From contig JAOUNZ010000002.1 in the NCBI GenBank assembly GCA_029880665.1, forward strand, positions 1-29,624: a DNA stretch of 29,624 nucleotides, in the 5' to 3' direction. The position numbers and the translations under genes are program-made. Positions 8,880-17,077 of this stretch are shown in pieces. The stretch is from Candidatus Nitrosopumilus sp. Its GTDB lineage: Archaea; Thermoproteota; Nitrososphaeria; Nitrososphaerales; Nitrosopumilaceae. The stretch's first letter is position 1; each line of letters opens with the position of its first letter. The notes below the pieces were generated by a model that saw nothing but the letters and a program-made list of their open reading frames with translations, was not told where the DNA came from and did not search any database.

Positions 8880-9995
8880 ATGGACAAGAAAATTCTGAGC
8901 GTAGCTATAGGCATAGCAGTAATTATTGCAATTGCAGTTATAGCAACAGCTTTACAAAGTTCAGAAATCTCTACCCAAAAAACTAATGAAAGAATTGGTC
9001 TTGTAATTAATTCACCACATCAAGCTACTACCTTACAGGATTTAGATCAAATTTATTCACAAGCATCAAAAACTGGAATTGGAAGAAGTAATGTCTACCT
9101 CTTTTGGAATTTGGTTGAACCAATACGTGGAGAATATGATTGGAAACAATCAGACGCATTAATGAGCTTTAACAAAAAAAATAATCTCAAAGTCACACTC
9201 TATTTTTCTATTATTAATGGAGAAACGCTTGGACCATTTCCCAACTGGATTGGAAAACCATCTCTGAATGCTATAGGAGAAGATAGAATAGTAAGCGTAC
9301 TTGATGCAATATTATCAAGATACGATGTTGTAGATACAGTAATTCTTGCTGGTCAAACAGAATCTCAATTTAGATACAATGAACAAAATATTCCTGTGTA
9401 TAAAGAACTATTCAATGAAGTTTATGATAAAATCAAAGAAAAATACCCTGATGTTAAAATTGGAAATGCATTTGCACTAGATCAAGTTTTAAATAAAAAC
9501 TTGCAAAATATTGTGACTGATTTGACAATTGGCGATTTTGTTGCCTTTTCTTATTCTCCTGTTAATAGTCTAAATGACATTGTAAAAACCCCAAAACAAG
9601 CAGTGGAAGATCTGGGAGAAATATTTGATTTAGCAGATGATAAAAAAGTTGGAATCTTTGAAATCAGCTGGAGCACATCTGATTTTGTTGGAGGGAGCGA
9701 TTCTGTACAAGTAGATTTTTTAGAAAAAGCCTTTGAATTTTACATTAAAAATGAATCTAAAATAGAATTTTTTACTTGGTATAGGCAGTATGATAAACCT
9801 GAAGGAACCTGTGTATTTGAAGAACAAGAAATTGGCAATGATACATTAATTGTCGGCGGATCTGGTTTAGGAAACAGCGAACATGTTATTGAAAGACTAA
9901 ACCAATATGTTTGTAATGCTGGATTGATAAACAATGATGGTGTTCCAAAACCAAGTTGGAATGAATTTAAGAAACAAGTTCAAATGACAAACTAA
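8880..9995 (+). CDS. Membrane-anchored TIM-barrel glycosidase-like protein
   Basis: A 371-residue protein with one N-terminal hydrophobic segment (about residues 5-26) that can act as signal anchor, leaving the rest outside the cell. The ATG at 8880 is preferred over the TTG two codons earlier. The body resembles (beta/alpha)8 glycoside hydrolases: NVYLFWNLVEP with GEYDW in an early strand, a Glu after a barrel strand in GQTES (E162), and a second in FEISWS (E261), which could be acid/base and nucleophile. No family could be assigned, so sugar hydrolysis is a fold-level inference. The stop lies one base from the Nep1 start, suggesting cotranscription. Confidence 0.6.
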   Translation: MDKKILSVAIGIAVIIAIAVIATALQSSEISTQKTNERIGLVINSPHQATTLQDLDQIYSQASKTGIGRSNVYLFWNLVEPIRGEYDWKQSDALMSFNKKNNLKVTLYFSIINGETLGPFPNWIGKPSLNAIGEDRIVSVLDAILSRYDVVDTVILAGQTESQFRYNEQNIPVYKELFNEVYDKIKEKYPDVKIGNAFALDQVLNKNLQNIVTDLTIGDFVAFSYSPVNSLNDIVKTPKQAVEDLGEIFDLADDKKVGIFEISWSTSDFVGGSDSVQVDFLEKAFEFYIKNESKIEFFTWYRQYDKPEGTCVFEEQEIGNDTLIVGGSGLGNSEHVIERLNQYVCNAGLINNDGVPKPSWNEFKKQVQMTN

Positions 9996-9996
9996 A

Positions 9997-10665
9997 ATGA
10001 TTTCTGTAATTTTATCTGAATCTGCGTTAGAGATCATTCCATATGATCTAGAGAATCACCCCTCAGTAATCTCACACGCAAGGAAACTTGGGAAACATCC
10101 GTCAGAAATTTTACTAGATAATTCATGGCATTTTGCAGCAATGAAAGGAATTGAAAATGAATTGAAAAGAGGTAGACCAGACCTGGTACATTTTTCAATC
10201 CTTGAGGCTACTACCATTCCATTATATCTTAAAAATAAAATGAAACTTTATGTTCATACAATAGATGATAAAGTAATTTCCTTTGGTAAAAATGTCCACA
10301 TCCCAAAATCATATCATAGATTTGAAGGTGTTATTGAAAAATTATACAAAGAAAAAAAAATCAAAGCAGATAATGAATTGTTGTTAGAGATACATCATAA
10401 AACTTTTTCAGAACTTTTAGATGAAATCAAACCATCAAAAGTAATTGGATTTTCTACAAAAGGTGTTTCAAATTCATATGAAAAAATTGCGGCAAAAATT
10501 TCAGACAATGCCTGTATCGTATTGGGAGGATTTCAAAAAGGACATTTTTCTGATTCAATTCAAAACAAAATAACTGATCTGTATTCTGTTGGAGATGAAT
10601 CATTTGAAGGTCACGTCGTTGTTGCAAGAATCCTATATGAATACGAAAAAACCATTTTTATGTAG
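9997..10665 (+). CDS. nep1: Ribosome biogenesis protein Nep1 (16S rRNA pseudouridine-N1 methyltransferase)
   Basis: A 222-residue SPOUT-class methyltransferase of the Nep1/EMG1 family. It methylates N1 of a pseudouridine in the decoding region of small-subunit rRNA and assists 30S assembly. Hallmarks visible are GRPDLVHF, VHTIDDKVISF and PKSYHRFEG, plus the C-terminal knot region with LGGF and SVGDES. Length is normal for archaeal Nep1. It starts one base after the TIM-barrel gene and is followed 22 bp later by tRNA-Gly. Confidence 0.93.
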   Translation: MISVILSESALEIIPYDLENHPSVISHARKLGKHPSEILLDNSWHFAAMKGIENELKRGRPDLVHFSILEATTIPLYLKNKMKLYVHTIDDKVISFGKNVHIPKSYHRFEGVIEKLYKEKKIKADNELLLEIHHKTFSELLDEIKPSKVIGFSTKGVSNSYEKIAAKISDNACIVLGGFQKGHFSDSIQNKITDLYSVGDESFEGHVVVARILYEYEKTIFM

Positions 10666-10687
10666 GAAATTAAACTTGCATTCTATT

Positions 10688-10761
10688 GCAGTCATAGTAT
10701 AGCCTGGTTAGTATTCGGGGTTTCCAACCCTGTGACGCGGGTTCGAATCCCGCTGACTGCA
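10688..10761 (+). tRNA. tRNA-Gly (anticodon TCC)
   Basis: A 74-nt cloverleaf. The acceptor stem GCAGTCA/TGACTGC is followed by discriminator A. The anticodon stem CGGGG/CCCTG carries the loop TTTCCAA, giving anticodon TCC, which reads GGA and probably other glycine codons. The T arm is GCGGG-TTCGAAT-CCCGC. The D loop contains the conserved GG. There is no intron and CCA is not encoded, as is common in archaea. It reads the same way as the flanking Nep1 and Rpp21 genes. Confidence 0.96.
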
Positions 10762-10812
10762 TTATTTCATTATGATGAGAATCAATTTTTAGGTGTAGTT
10801 TAAGAGATTATT

Positions 10813-11115
10813 GTGAAACCCGCAATCAGAAAAATTGCATTAGATAGAATGCAAATTCTCATTGATAATGCAATTTCTAATGCAAGAACTAATCCAAAAC
10901 TTTCTCAGCAACAAGCATTACTTGCTCGTAGAATAAGTACTAGATATAAAATTAGAATGCCTTTTGATCTTCGAATAGTTTTTTGCAAAAAATGTAAATC
11001 CTTTATTGCACCTGGAATTAATTCAAGAATTCGTTTGGGTAGAGCGTCTGTCAAATCAATTAGAATTTCTTGTAATCTATGTGGGTATACTTACCGGAAA
11101 ATCATCCCTCATTAA
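10813..11115 (+). CDS. rnp4: RNase P protein component 4 (Rpp21)
   Basis: A 100-residue archaeal Rpp21 homologue, one of the protein subunits that help RNase P RNA cut tRNA 5' leaders. The N-terminal helices (ALDRMQIL, QQALLARRISTRYKIRMP) precede a zinc ribbon made by CKKC and CNLC. The GTG start at 10813 is used because no ATG fits and the family N-terminus begins there. It sits 51 bp after tRNA-Gly. Its RNA partner was not found in this window. Confidence 0.9.
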   Translation: MKPAIRKIALDRMQILIDNAISNARTNPKLSQQQALLARRISTRYKIRMPFDLRIVFCKKCKSFIAPGINSRIRLGRASVKSIRISCNLCGYTYRKIIPH

Positions 11116-11143
11116 TTTTTTTATTATGTACTAATATTCTTAA

Positions 11144-11170
11144 TTATCTCTCTCATATTACGTGAGATAA
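11144..11170 (+). terminator. Inverted repeat after rnp4
   Basis: The arms TTATCTC (11144-11150) and GAGATAA (11164-11170) can pair around a 13-base loop, 28 bp after the rnp4 stop. T-rich stretches precede the stem (11117-11125), and archaeal termination depends mainly on T runs, so transcripts may end here. It also overlaps the proposed minus-strand remnant, so its meaning is not settled. Confidence 0.3.
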
Positions 11171-11328
11171 ATAATTATTACTATGATAAATTCTACGGAT
11201 TTTGAAAATACCCATCGATCTATTTCTTCAGTTTTACTATCTCAAAATAATGGAGAAAAAATTATTACATAAATATACAATACTAAAACTGCAGCCACTA
11301 ATCCAATGACACTAGTATAACAGTTTTG
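11158..11328 (-). pseudogene. Remnant of a small membrane protein gene
   Basis: The minus strand reads, in one frame, a hydrophobic segment (SVIGLVAAVLVLYIYVIIF), then SPLF, a TGA stop at 11242-11244, and then DSKTEEIDRWVFSKSVEF followed by a second hydrophobic run (IIVIIIYLT) before TAA. Two membrane spans joined by a polar linker in one frame suggest a decayed gene of about 55 codons. No proper start codon remains. Chance hydrophobicity in AT-rich DNA is a real alternative, so confidence is low. Confidence 0.3.
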
Positions 11329-11636
11329 TTATATTATAAAAACACTGATTGTCTAGATCTTATAGTTAGATACACTATTGTCATTATACACAGAATGTAC
11401 TAGAGTAATATGATCTATCGTTGCAAGCAAAAATGCGTTATATTCTAATCTCGAACTTTCATGATTGCATGAACATCATTTTTGCGTGGGAATGATTAAA
11501 ATGAATAAAGTCATTGAATTAAAAAAAGTGCAATTGATACCAAAGTAATTGTCAATAATATTGTAAAAATTTTATTGCTAGGTTATTCTTTCACTGGTTT
11601 ATTTCAATTTAAATGTCGATACATTAAATTTCAATT
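11329..11636. other. AT-rich gap without a recognised gene
   Basis: No open frame with credible coding character was found on either strand. The only structure noted is a short hairpin TTCATG-attg-CATGAA at 11458-11473. The promoter for the membrane protein at 11637 presumably lies in the last 60 bases. Confidence 0.5.
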
Positions 11637-12203
11637 ATGACACATTCAATATTACAAATTAGACGTGCTTTTGGAATTTTTTTCATAAATATTGCCATTC
11701 TAATTTTTAGTGGTTCAATTGTAAGTGAAATAGCATTTCGAAATGATGTGCCTTTATACTACTACGTGATGATATGGATAATTATTTCTAGTTTAATCTT
11801 TGGTTTACAATTTAGAAAATTCAAACTGGTTTTTTCCTCAATATGTCAAAGAATGATAAATAGTGCAAAATGGTCATTACAAATCAAAATAATAAATGGT
11901 TTTTGTTGGGCATTGCCTTTTGCATTAATTGCATTTTTTCCAGAATTCTCACAATATTTGCTACTTTTAGGAATAGGATTGGGAAATATCTCAACTTTTG
12001 TTTTTATGAATAAATTCAACGGATTAAACAATAAAGAGCAATTGTTAGTTGGAATTACATCTCTTGCTTTAATTTTTCCTGCTTTTGAGATAGACTCTTC
12101 ATTTTTTCTAGAAAATCCAGATATTGCAATTTTACTGTCACGACTTTTTATTGCAGCGTCATATGCCATTGGAGGTATATATGCTCTTTATCAAAAAGAC
12201 TGA
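11637..12203 (+). CDS. Polytopic membrane protein of unknown function
   Basis: A 188-residue hydrophobic protein with about five membrane spans: residues near 12-32 (FGIFFINIAILIFSG), 42-60 (YYVMIWIIISSLIFG), 88-115 (FCWALPFALIAFF onward), 135-152 and 163-185. Short basic loops (RKFKL, QRMINSAK) lie between them. There are no enzyme motifs, cofactor-binding cysteines or transporter signatures that I recognise. It stands alone between two long gaps. A real gene is likely because the hydrophobic periodicity is maintained throughout, but the function is unknown. Confidence 0.7.
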   Translation: MTHSILQIRRAFGIFFINIAILIFSGSIVSEIAFRNDVPLYYYVMIWIIISSLIFGLQFRKFKLVFSSICQRMINSAKWSLQIKIINGFCWALPFALIAFFPEFSQYLLLLGIGLGNISTFVFMNKFNGLNNKEQLLVGITSLALIFPAFEIDSSFFLENPDIAILLSRLFIAASYAIGGIYALYQKD

Positions 12204-12320
12204 TACAAATTTTTTAAGAAAAACGTAATTCCGATCTAAGGATTTTATGCTGAAATATATTTAACAACCTTAACACGATATCTCAATGATTTATAAGACG
12301 ATTATCAATTTTTTCACTTT

Positions 12321-12773
12321 ATGGCAAAGGTATATGATGTACCAGCAGATGTATTGATAGAAAGATTAGCAAGTGTCCTAAAGAATGAAAATATTCCTGC
12401 ACCTTCTTGGATTCCCTTTGTTAAAACTGGGGCTCACGCAGATAAACCCCCACAAGATAGAGAATGGTGGCATACTAGATGTGCATCAATTATGAGAAAA
12501 ATTTACCTTAATGGCCCAATTGGAATTAATGCATTAAGAAATGATTATGGTGGTGGTAGACCCTCTGGATATGGAGCAGCTCATCATAAAGATGCTGGAG
12601 GTGCAATCATACGTAATGCTATTCAGGGATTGGAAAAACTTGGTTATTTAGAAAAGGTTGAGAAGAAAGGTCGTATCGTATCTAAACAGGGAATGCAAAA
12701 ACTAGATAGGTTGGCAACAGATATTTTAAAAGAATTAATTGTTGAAAACCCCCAATTGCAAATATACAGATAG
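12321..12773 (+). CDS. rps19e: Ribosomal protein eS19
   Basis: A 150-residue eS19, a small-subunit ribosomal protein shared by archaea and eukaryotes that binds near the head of the 30S particle. The conserved core is plain: PSWIPFVKTG, REWWHTRCASIMRKIY, GGGRPSGYGAAHHKDAGG and ALQGLEKLGYLEK-like sequence near residues 107-117. A TATA-like aatatattta lies about 65 bp upstream. The PDCD5-family gene follows 7 bp later, forming the ribosomal protein/PDCD5 pair common in archaea. Confidence 0.96.
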   Translation: MAKVYDVPADVLIERLASVLKNENIPAPSWIPFVKTGAHADKPPQDREWWHTRCASIMRKIYLNGPIGINALRNDYGGGRPSGYGAAHHKDAGGAIIRNAIQGLEKLGYLEKVEKKGRIVSKQGMQKLDRLATDILKELIVENPQLQIYR

Positions 12774-12780
12774 ATCTGAA

Positions 12781-13062
12781 ATGAGTTTTCCAGAATCTAA
12801 CGAACATTCTCAGCATAATTCTAATCATGAACTTGCAGCGCAGAAGGAACAAATTCTAAAACAAATCCTTACACCTGAAGCAAGATTGAGACTAAATAAT
12901 ATCAAAATGGTAAAACCTGAATTATCTGACCTTGTTGAGCAATACTTGATTGGAATGGCAACTCAAGGAAAAATACGAGGACAAATCAATGATAATCAAT
13001 TAAAGCAAATACTACTCTCTACTCAACAACCAAAACGTGATTTTAAGATAAATCGCATATGA
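12781..13062 (+). CDS. DNA-binding TFAR19/PDCD5-family protein
   Basis: A 93-residue member of the archaeal PDCD5 (TFAR19) family, small helical proteins with reported DNA binding and possible ribosome or chaperonin links. The ATG at 12781 is chosen, 7 bp after the eS19 stop. The longer frame back to 12739 would lie inside eS19. The core LTPEARLRLNNIKMVKPE followed by VEQYLIGMATQGKI is characteristic. The N-terminus is polar and His/Asn-rich (SNEHSQHNSNHE), probably flexible. Cotranscription with eS19 is likely. Confidence 0.9.
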   Translation: MSFPESNEHSQHNSNHELAAQKEQILKQILTPEARLRLNNIKMVKPELSDLVEQYLIGMATQGKIRGQINDNQLKQILLSTQQPKRDFKINRI

Positions 13063-13103
13063 TCTGAAAAAAATTTAAGTATGGGAAAAATGTCGATTAA
13101 TAC

Positions 13104-14183
13104 ATGAAAGCCGTTGTATACAATGAATATGCACCAGATGATAATTTTGCTAAAATCCTTAAAGTCCAGGATATAGATGATCCAAAACCAAAATCCGATG
13201 AAGTGGTTTTTAAAGTAAAAGCTGCTGCTCTAAATTATAATGATATTTGGGGAATGAGGGGTCAACCAGTTCCTGTCCCATTGCCACATGTATCAGGTTC
13301 AGATGCTGCAGGTGATGTAATTGCTGTCGGCGAAGATGTTAAAAATATCAAAGTTGGGGACAGAGTAGTTTCTCATTCTAATATGTCATGCAGAGTCTGT
13401 AATGCATGTACTGATGGTAGAGAATTTGATTGTGTTAATAGAATCATTTGGGGATTCCAGACTGGTCCAACATGGGGAGCTTTTCAAGAGATCACTCATT
13501 TACCCGAAGTCAACATTGCAAAAATTCCAGAAGGAGTATCATATGATGAAGCAGCAGCTGCATCAATGACTTTACTAACATCTTGGCACATGCTAGTTGG
13601 TAGAGCTAAAATTGTACCAGGTCAAACTGTCTTAATTATGGGTGGTGGTTCTGGAGTTGGTAGCTTTGGTATTCAAATTGCTAAATTATACAACTGTGAT
13701 GTAATTGCAACCGCAAGTCCGGACAAACTAGACAAATGTCTTGAACTTGGAGCAGATTTTGCAGTAGATCATAGAAAAGAAGATTGGCACAAAGAAGTTA
13801 GGGCAATTTCAAAAGAACTTGCAAAGAAGAAAGGTGAAGCACCAGGAATTGATGTGTCATTTGATCATATTGGTGAAACTCATTGGAACAAACAGCTAAC
13901 CTTACTGAAATATGGTGCAACACTTGTTTCATGTGGTGCAACAACTGGTTATAATGCACAGACTGATCTGAGACATGTATTCTTTAAAGGAACTAATATT
14001 TTGGGATCGACGCAAGGAACTAAAGCTGAATTAGAACAAGGACTCTACTGGATGGGTCAAGGTAAAATTAAAGCGGCTATTGATTCGATATATACCTTTG
14101 AACAAGCTGCAGAGGCTCATACAAAGATGTTAACTGGAAAAGGTCTCTTTGGTAAAATCTTACTAAAACCAGAGGGCGCTTAG
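13104..14183 (+). CDS. Zinc-containing MDR-family dehydrogenase/reductase
   Basis: A 359-residue medium-chain dehydrogenase. A GroES-like N-terminal domain carries the structural zinc site C96, C99, C102 and C110. The cofactor domain has a glycine-rich MGGGSGVGSFG loop near residue 180, usual for NAD(P)H binding. The usual first catalytic-zinc cysteine is replaced (NYNDIWG at about 44-50), which points to a zinc-independent reductase such as an enoyl-CoA or quinone reductase rather than an alcohol dehydrogenase. The gene stands 8 bp before a CitE-like lyase. An acryloyl-CoA reductase role in the 3HP/4HB carbon cycle is possible but unproven. Confidence 0.85.
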   Translation: MKAVVYNEYAPDDNFAKILKVQDIDDPKPKSDEVVFKVKAAALNYNDIWGMRGQPVPVPLPHVSGSDAAGDVIAVGEDVKNIKVGDRVVSHSNMSCRVCNACTDGREFDCVNRIIWGFQTGPTWGAFQEITHLPEVNIAKIPEGVSYDEAAAASMTLLTSWHMLVGRAKIVPGQTVLIMGGGSGVGSFGIQIAKLYNCDVIATASPDKLDKCLELGADFAVDHRKEDWHKEVRAISKELAKKKGEAPGIDVSFDHIGETHWNKQLTLLKYGATLVSCGATTGYNAQTDLRHVFFKGTNILGSTQGTKAELEQGLYWMGQGKIKAAIDSIYTFEQAAEAHTKMLTGKGLFGKILLKPEGA

Positions 14184-14191
14184 TCATTTTA

Positions 14192-15046
14192 ATGACTCAG
14201 CTTTTCCGTAGCCTTATTTTCGTTCCTGGAAATAACTCCAGATTTCTTGAAAAAGCAAAAAAACTACAAGCTGATATTGTTTGTTTTGATCTAGAAGACT
14301 CTGTTCCAGATATTGAAAAGGCTAATGCTAGAAAACTAATCAAATCTGCATTAAAATCACGTAAATCATATGAATCGTCAATTTTTGTTCGTACAAATTC
14401 TCCAACATCTGGGAAAATTCCAGCTGATCTTAAAGAAATAGTTCAAAAAGGTATTGATGGAATTGTAATTCCCAAAGTAAATAACATAAGAGAATTAAAA
14501 CACATTGAAAAAATTTTGTCTGGATTAGAAAAGACAAGAAAGCTAAAAACAATCCAAATAATTCCTTCTATCGAATCTGCTGAAGGCGTAGTTAACACGT
14601 TTAGCATTGCATCTTTTGGAAAAAGAGTCTCTGCAGTAGTCTTTGGTATTTTTGATCTACTAAATGATTTAGGAGTTGAATATTCAAAAGATTCCGAAGG
14701 AGCAAAATATTCAAGAAGAAAAATCCCAGTTGACGCACATGCAGCTGGTGTTGCAGTGATTGACGCTATTTGGCAGGATCTTAAAGATATTAAGGGATTG
14801 GAGAAAGATTGTCAAATTGGAAAACGTTTAGGATATTCCGGCAAAAGTATCATACATCCAGATCAAATTCCTGTTGTTCACAGACTATTTCATCCTAATA
14901 AAAGTGAAATAGCCTGGGCTGAGAAAGTATGTAAAACATATCTTGAATCTACAAAGAAAGGAACTGGTGCAACCACAGTTGATGGAAAAATGATAGATGA
15001 AGTACATTTCAAGCAAGCAAAAGCACTTCTCGAACTTGTAAAGTAA
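14192..15046 (+). CDS. HpcH/HpaI aldolase family, CitE-like CoA lyase
   Basis: A 284-residue TIM-barrel lyase of the citrate lyase beta / malyl-CoA lyase family, which cleaves or forms C-C bonds of acyl-CoA esters such as malyl-, citramalyl- or beta-methylmalyl-CoA. Key residues are visible: FDLEDSVP after strand 2, R67 in FVRTNS, metal ligands E128 in PSIESAEG and D155 in FGIFDLLNDLG, and a C-terminal VDGKMIDEVH like the lid segment of the family. It follows the MDR reductase by 8 bp, so the two probably act in one CoA-ester pathway. The exact substrate is not evident. Confidence 0.9.
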   Translation: MTQLFRSLIFVPGNNSRFLEKAKKLQADIVCFDLEDSVPDIEKANARKLIKSALKSRKSYESSIFVRTNSPTSGKIPADLKEIVQKGIDGIVIPKVNNIRELKHIEKILSGLEKTRKLKTIQIIPSIESAEGVVNTFSIASFGKRVSAVVFGIFDLLNDLGVEYSKDSEGAKYSRRKIPVDAHAAGVAVIDAIWQDLKDIKGLEKDCQIGKRLGYSGKSIIHPDQIPVVHRLFHPNKSEIAWAEKVCKTYLESTKKGTGATTVDGKMIDEVHFKQAKALLELVK

Positions 15047-15454
15047 CAAATTTCTGTATTGAATATAACATATATCTATGATAGATTTTACACTATTTTA
15101 TTGATCTATTTGTTATAACATTGGCTCATTATATTTTTTGATATCTGATATGATTTACTGAAAAAACATTTAGTCTAATTTTTTTTGTTTTCATTAAACA
15201 CTATCCAAAATTCAATAATTAATTCATTAACAATCACATTTTCAATCCATTCATATCAATAGGTTTTTCAAACATTTATGAAGTAATGCATTTATTTTCT
15301 AATATCTTCCCAAAATTATCTGTAGAACATTTTAATTGATACTTCGTTATCACAAAACATTTTTGTTAAATCATGATTAAATAATTTTTAGAAATTTTAA
15401 CATAATTCTTATATTCTTATCCTTATACCAAATATCGATTAAATTAAGTAAACA
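15047..15454. other. AT-rich gap before the broken RHH gene
   Basis: About 400 very AT-rich bases after the lyase gene. No conserved frame, hairpin or repeat stood out. It may carry the terminator of the dehydrogenase-lyase pair and the old promoter of the ribbon-helix-helix gene. Confidence 0.5.
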
Positions 15455-15585
15455 TGTAAAAATCACGATTGATGAGGAACTTGATGAAAAACTTCGATTT
15501 CATCAAGCAAAACTGATTCAAACATAACAATCTTCATATAGTTATTCTAGTCTTAAACGACACCATTCATAAATCTCTGAAATGA
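15455..15585 (+). pseudogene. Broken ribbon-helix-helix (CopG/Arc-type) regulator gene
   Basis: Pieces of a small DNA-binding protein are still readable. The ATG at 15455 is followed directly by TAA, but inserting one base gives Met then VKITIDEELDEKLRFHQAKL, a typical RHH beta strand and helix. An in-frame TAA at 15525 interrupts it. The frame continues as SSYSYSS, and after a second one-base shift as VLNDTIHKSLK with a TGA at 15583-15585. Together these rebuild an intact RHH domain of about 43 residues, so at least three lesions are present. The final TGA overlaps the ATG of the TPR gene (ATGA), suggesting the two were once cotranslated. Confidence 0.7.
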
Positions 15586-16361
15586 TTGTAGATGATCAAA
15601 TTTACTGCCTTTTAGAATATATTATAGTTAATGAGATCTCATTAGATTATAGCAAAATGGTAAACCTACTAGATCCTTCAAATATCATTACTAGAATGTT
15701 CAATGCTGGAAAATATAATGAAATGCATAATTATTGTAAAGATCTACTAGATAAAACCCCTAACGACATGGTTGCACTTCAGAATCTTTCACTGTCATTA
15801 ATTTATCTAAAAAAATATTCAGAGGCTATTGTTTATTGTGATAAAGTTTTAGAAATAAAACATTCCGATACTTATGCATTAAAAAATAAAATCTATGCAC
15901 TTGAAAATATGAAACAATATGAACAAGTTTTAGAATTATGTGAAAAATTACTCTTGAATAATTTTAAGGATTTATGGGCACTCAACAGCATGGGATTGTC
16001 TCTAAATGAATTAAATCGACATGAGGATGCTATTGAATATTATGATTATGTTCTTATAATTGATCCAAATGATATAACTGCTTTAATGAATAAAGCTATT
16101 TCACTTAGTCATTTGGGAAATTATCAAGATGCACTAATTTACTATGATAGAGCCCAAATAATCGATCCAAGTTTGAAAGAAATATCTATTGCTAAATCAC
16201 ACATATTTAAAAAACTGAATTTAGAAGATGATGCATTTTTAGCTGCTCAAGGAGTTCTTAACAAAGATATGGAAAAAATAAAAATGGATGCTAAAAAAAA
16301 TAAATGTTCAGTTTTTCATCAATTCTGTAATGAAGAATTTAAAAACATCAATTCTAAATAA
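15582..16361 (+). CDS. Tetratricopeptide-repeat protein
   Basis: A 259-residue protein built from about four to five TPR units between residues 35 and 205. Periodic A and G positions are clear in NLSLSLIYLKKYSEAI, NSMGLSLNELNRHEDAIEYY and NKAISLSHLGNYQDALIYYD, each followed by a Pro/Asn/Asp turn. TPR solenoids bind protein partners; no enzymatic domain is attached. The start may be the ATG at 15582 or the internal ATG at 15657, since the first 25 residues do not resemble a TPR. It follows the decayed RHH gene and precedes the riboflavin operon, without an obvious functional link to either. Confidence 0.8.
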   Translation: MIVDDQIYCLLEYIIVNEISLDYSKMVNLLDPSNIITRMFNAGKYNEMHNYCKDLLDKTPNDMVALQNLSLSLIYLKKYSEAIVYCDKVLEIKHSDTYALKNKIYALENMKQYEQVLELCEKLLLNNFKDLWALNSMGLSLNELNRHEDAIEYYDYVLIIDPNDITALMNKAISLSHLGNYQDALIYYDRAQIIDPSLKEISIAKSHIFKKLNLEDDAFLAAQGVLNKDMEKIKMDAKKNKCSVFHQFCNEEFKNINSK

Positions 16362-16415
16362 TTAGCATGATCGTAATCTAAATCATTTTATAGAAAAGAA
16401 TTTGCAATTAATCTG

Positions 16416-17000
16416 ATGTTTACTGGGATTATTGAAGGTGTTGGAAACGTAGAAAAAATTTCCAAAAACACTAAAAATAGAAGTGCAATTCAAATGACTG
16501 TAAATCTTGGAAAGCATTCAAAGGGATTAAAAATTGGTCAAAGTGTAGCACTTAACGGAGTATGTCTTACGGCAATAAAAATTTCTAAATCTAACTGCAC
16601 TTTTGAAATGATTGAGGAAACTACCAAAAAAACAGATCTTGGAAATCTTCATGTTGGTGGTATTGTAAATATCGAACGAAGCTTAAAAACTGGAGATCGA
16701 CTTGAAGGACATTTTGTTTTAGGTCATGTTGATGGCGTTGCAATTATTAAAAAGATAATAAAAAAACCTAAGGAAGTTCAAGTCTGGTTTGAAATTCCTA
16801 AAATATTGTCAAAATATGTAGTAAAAAAAGGTTCGATTGCATTAGATGGAATCAGTTTGACTGTTGTTGATATTAAAAAGAATCTTGCATCGGTTTCACT
16901 AATTCCTCATACAATTGAAGTTACAAATTTTCATACTAAAAAAATAGGTGACAAACTTAATATCGAAACGGATATCCTTGGAAAATATATTCTAAAATAA
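16416..17000 (+). CDS. ribE: Riboflavin synthase (bacterial-type, two lumazine-binding domains)
   Basis: A 194-residue riboflavin synthase that dismutates two 6,7-dimethyl-8-ribityllumazine molecules into riboflavin and a pyrimidinedione. The N-terminus MFTGIIEGVG and the internal duplication (VALNGVCLTA near 46-55; IALDGISLTVVD near 142-153) define the trimeric bacterial-type enzyme. GHFVLGHVDG joins the two halves. Many methanogens use an unrelated pentameric synthase, so this is the bacterial-type solution in an archaeon. It is the first gene of the riboflavin cluster, with ribB 77 bp downstream. Some annotations name it ribC. Confidence 0.95.
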   Translation: MFTGIIEGVGNVEKISKNTKNRSAIQMTVNLGKHSKGLKIGQSVALNGVCLTAIKISKSNCTFEMIEETTKKTDLGNLHVGGIVNIERSLKTGDRLEGHFVLGHVDGVAIIKKIIKKPKEVQVWFEIPKILSKYVVKKGSIALDGISLTVVDIKKNLASVSLIPHTIEVTNFHTKKIGDKLNIETDILGKYILK

Positions 17001-17077
17001 AGATTGTATCTACCATTATGATGGTAATTACCAATTTTTTAGTAAACTTTATAATTAGTTCATCATGGTTTTTCCAT

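Noticed and set aside
10680..10812. Integration site at tRNA-Gly
   Set aside because: No partial tRNA repeat, integrase or shift in composition was seen; the flanks are housekeeping genes.
11183..11272. Plus-strand frame of 29 codons (MINSTDFENTH...)
   Set aside because: Too short, no family signal, and it overlaps the better minus-strand membrane-protein remnant.
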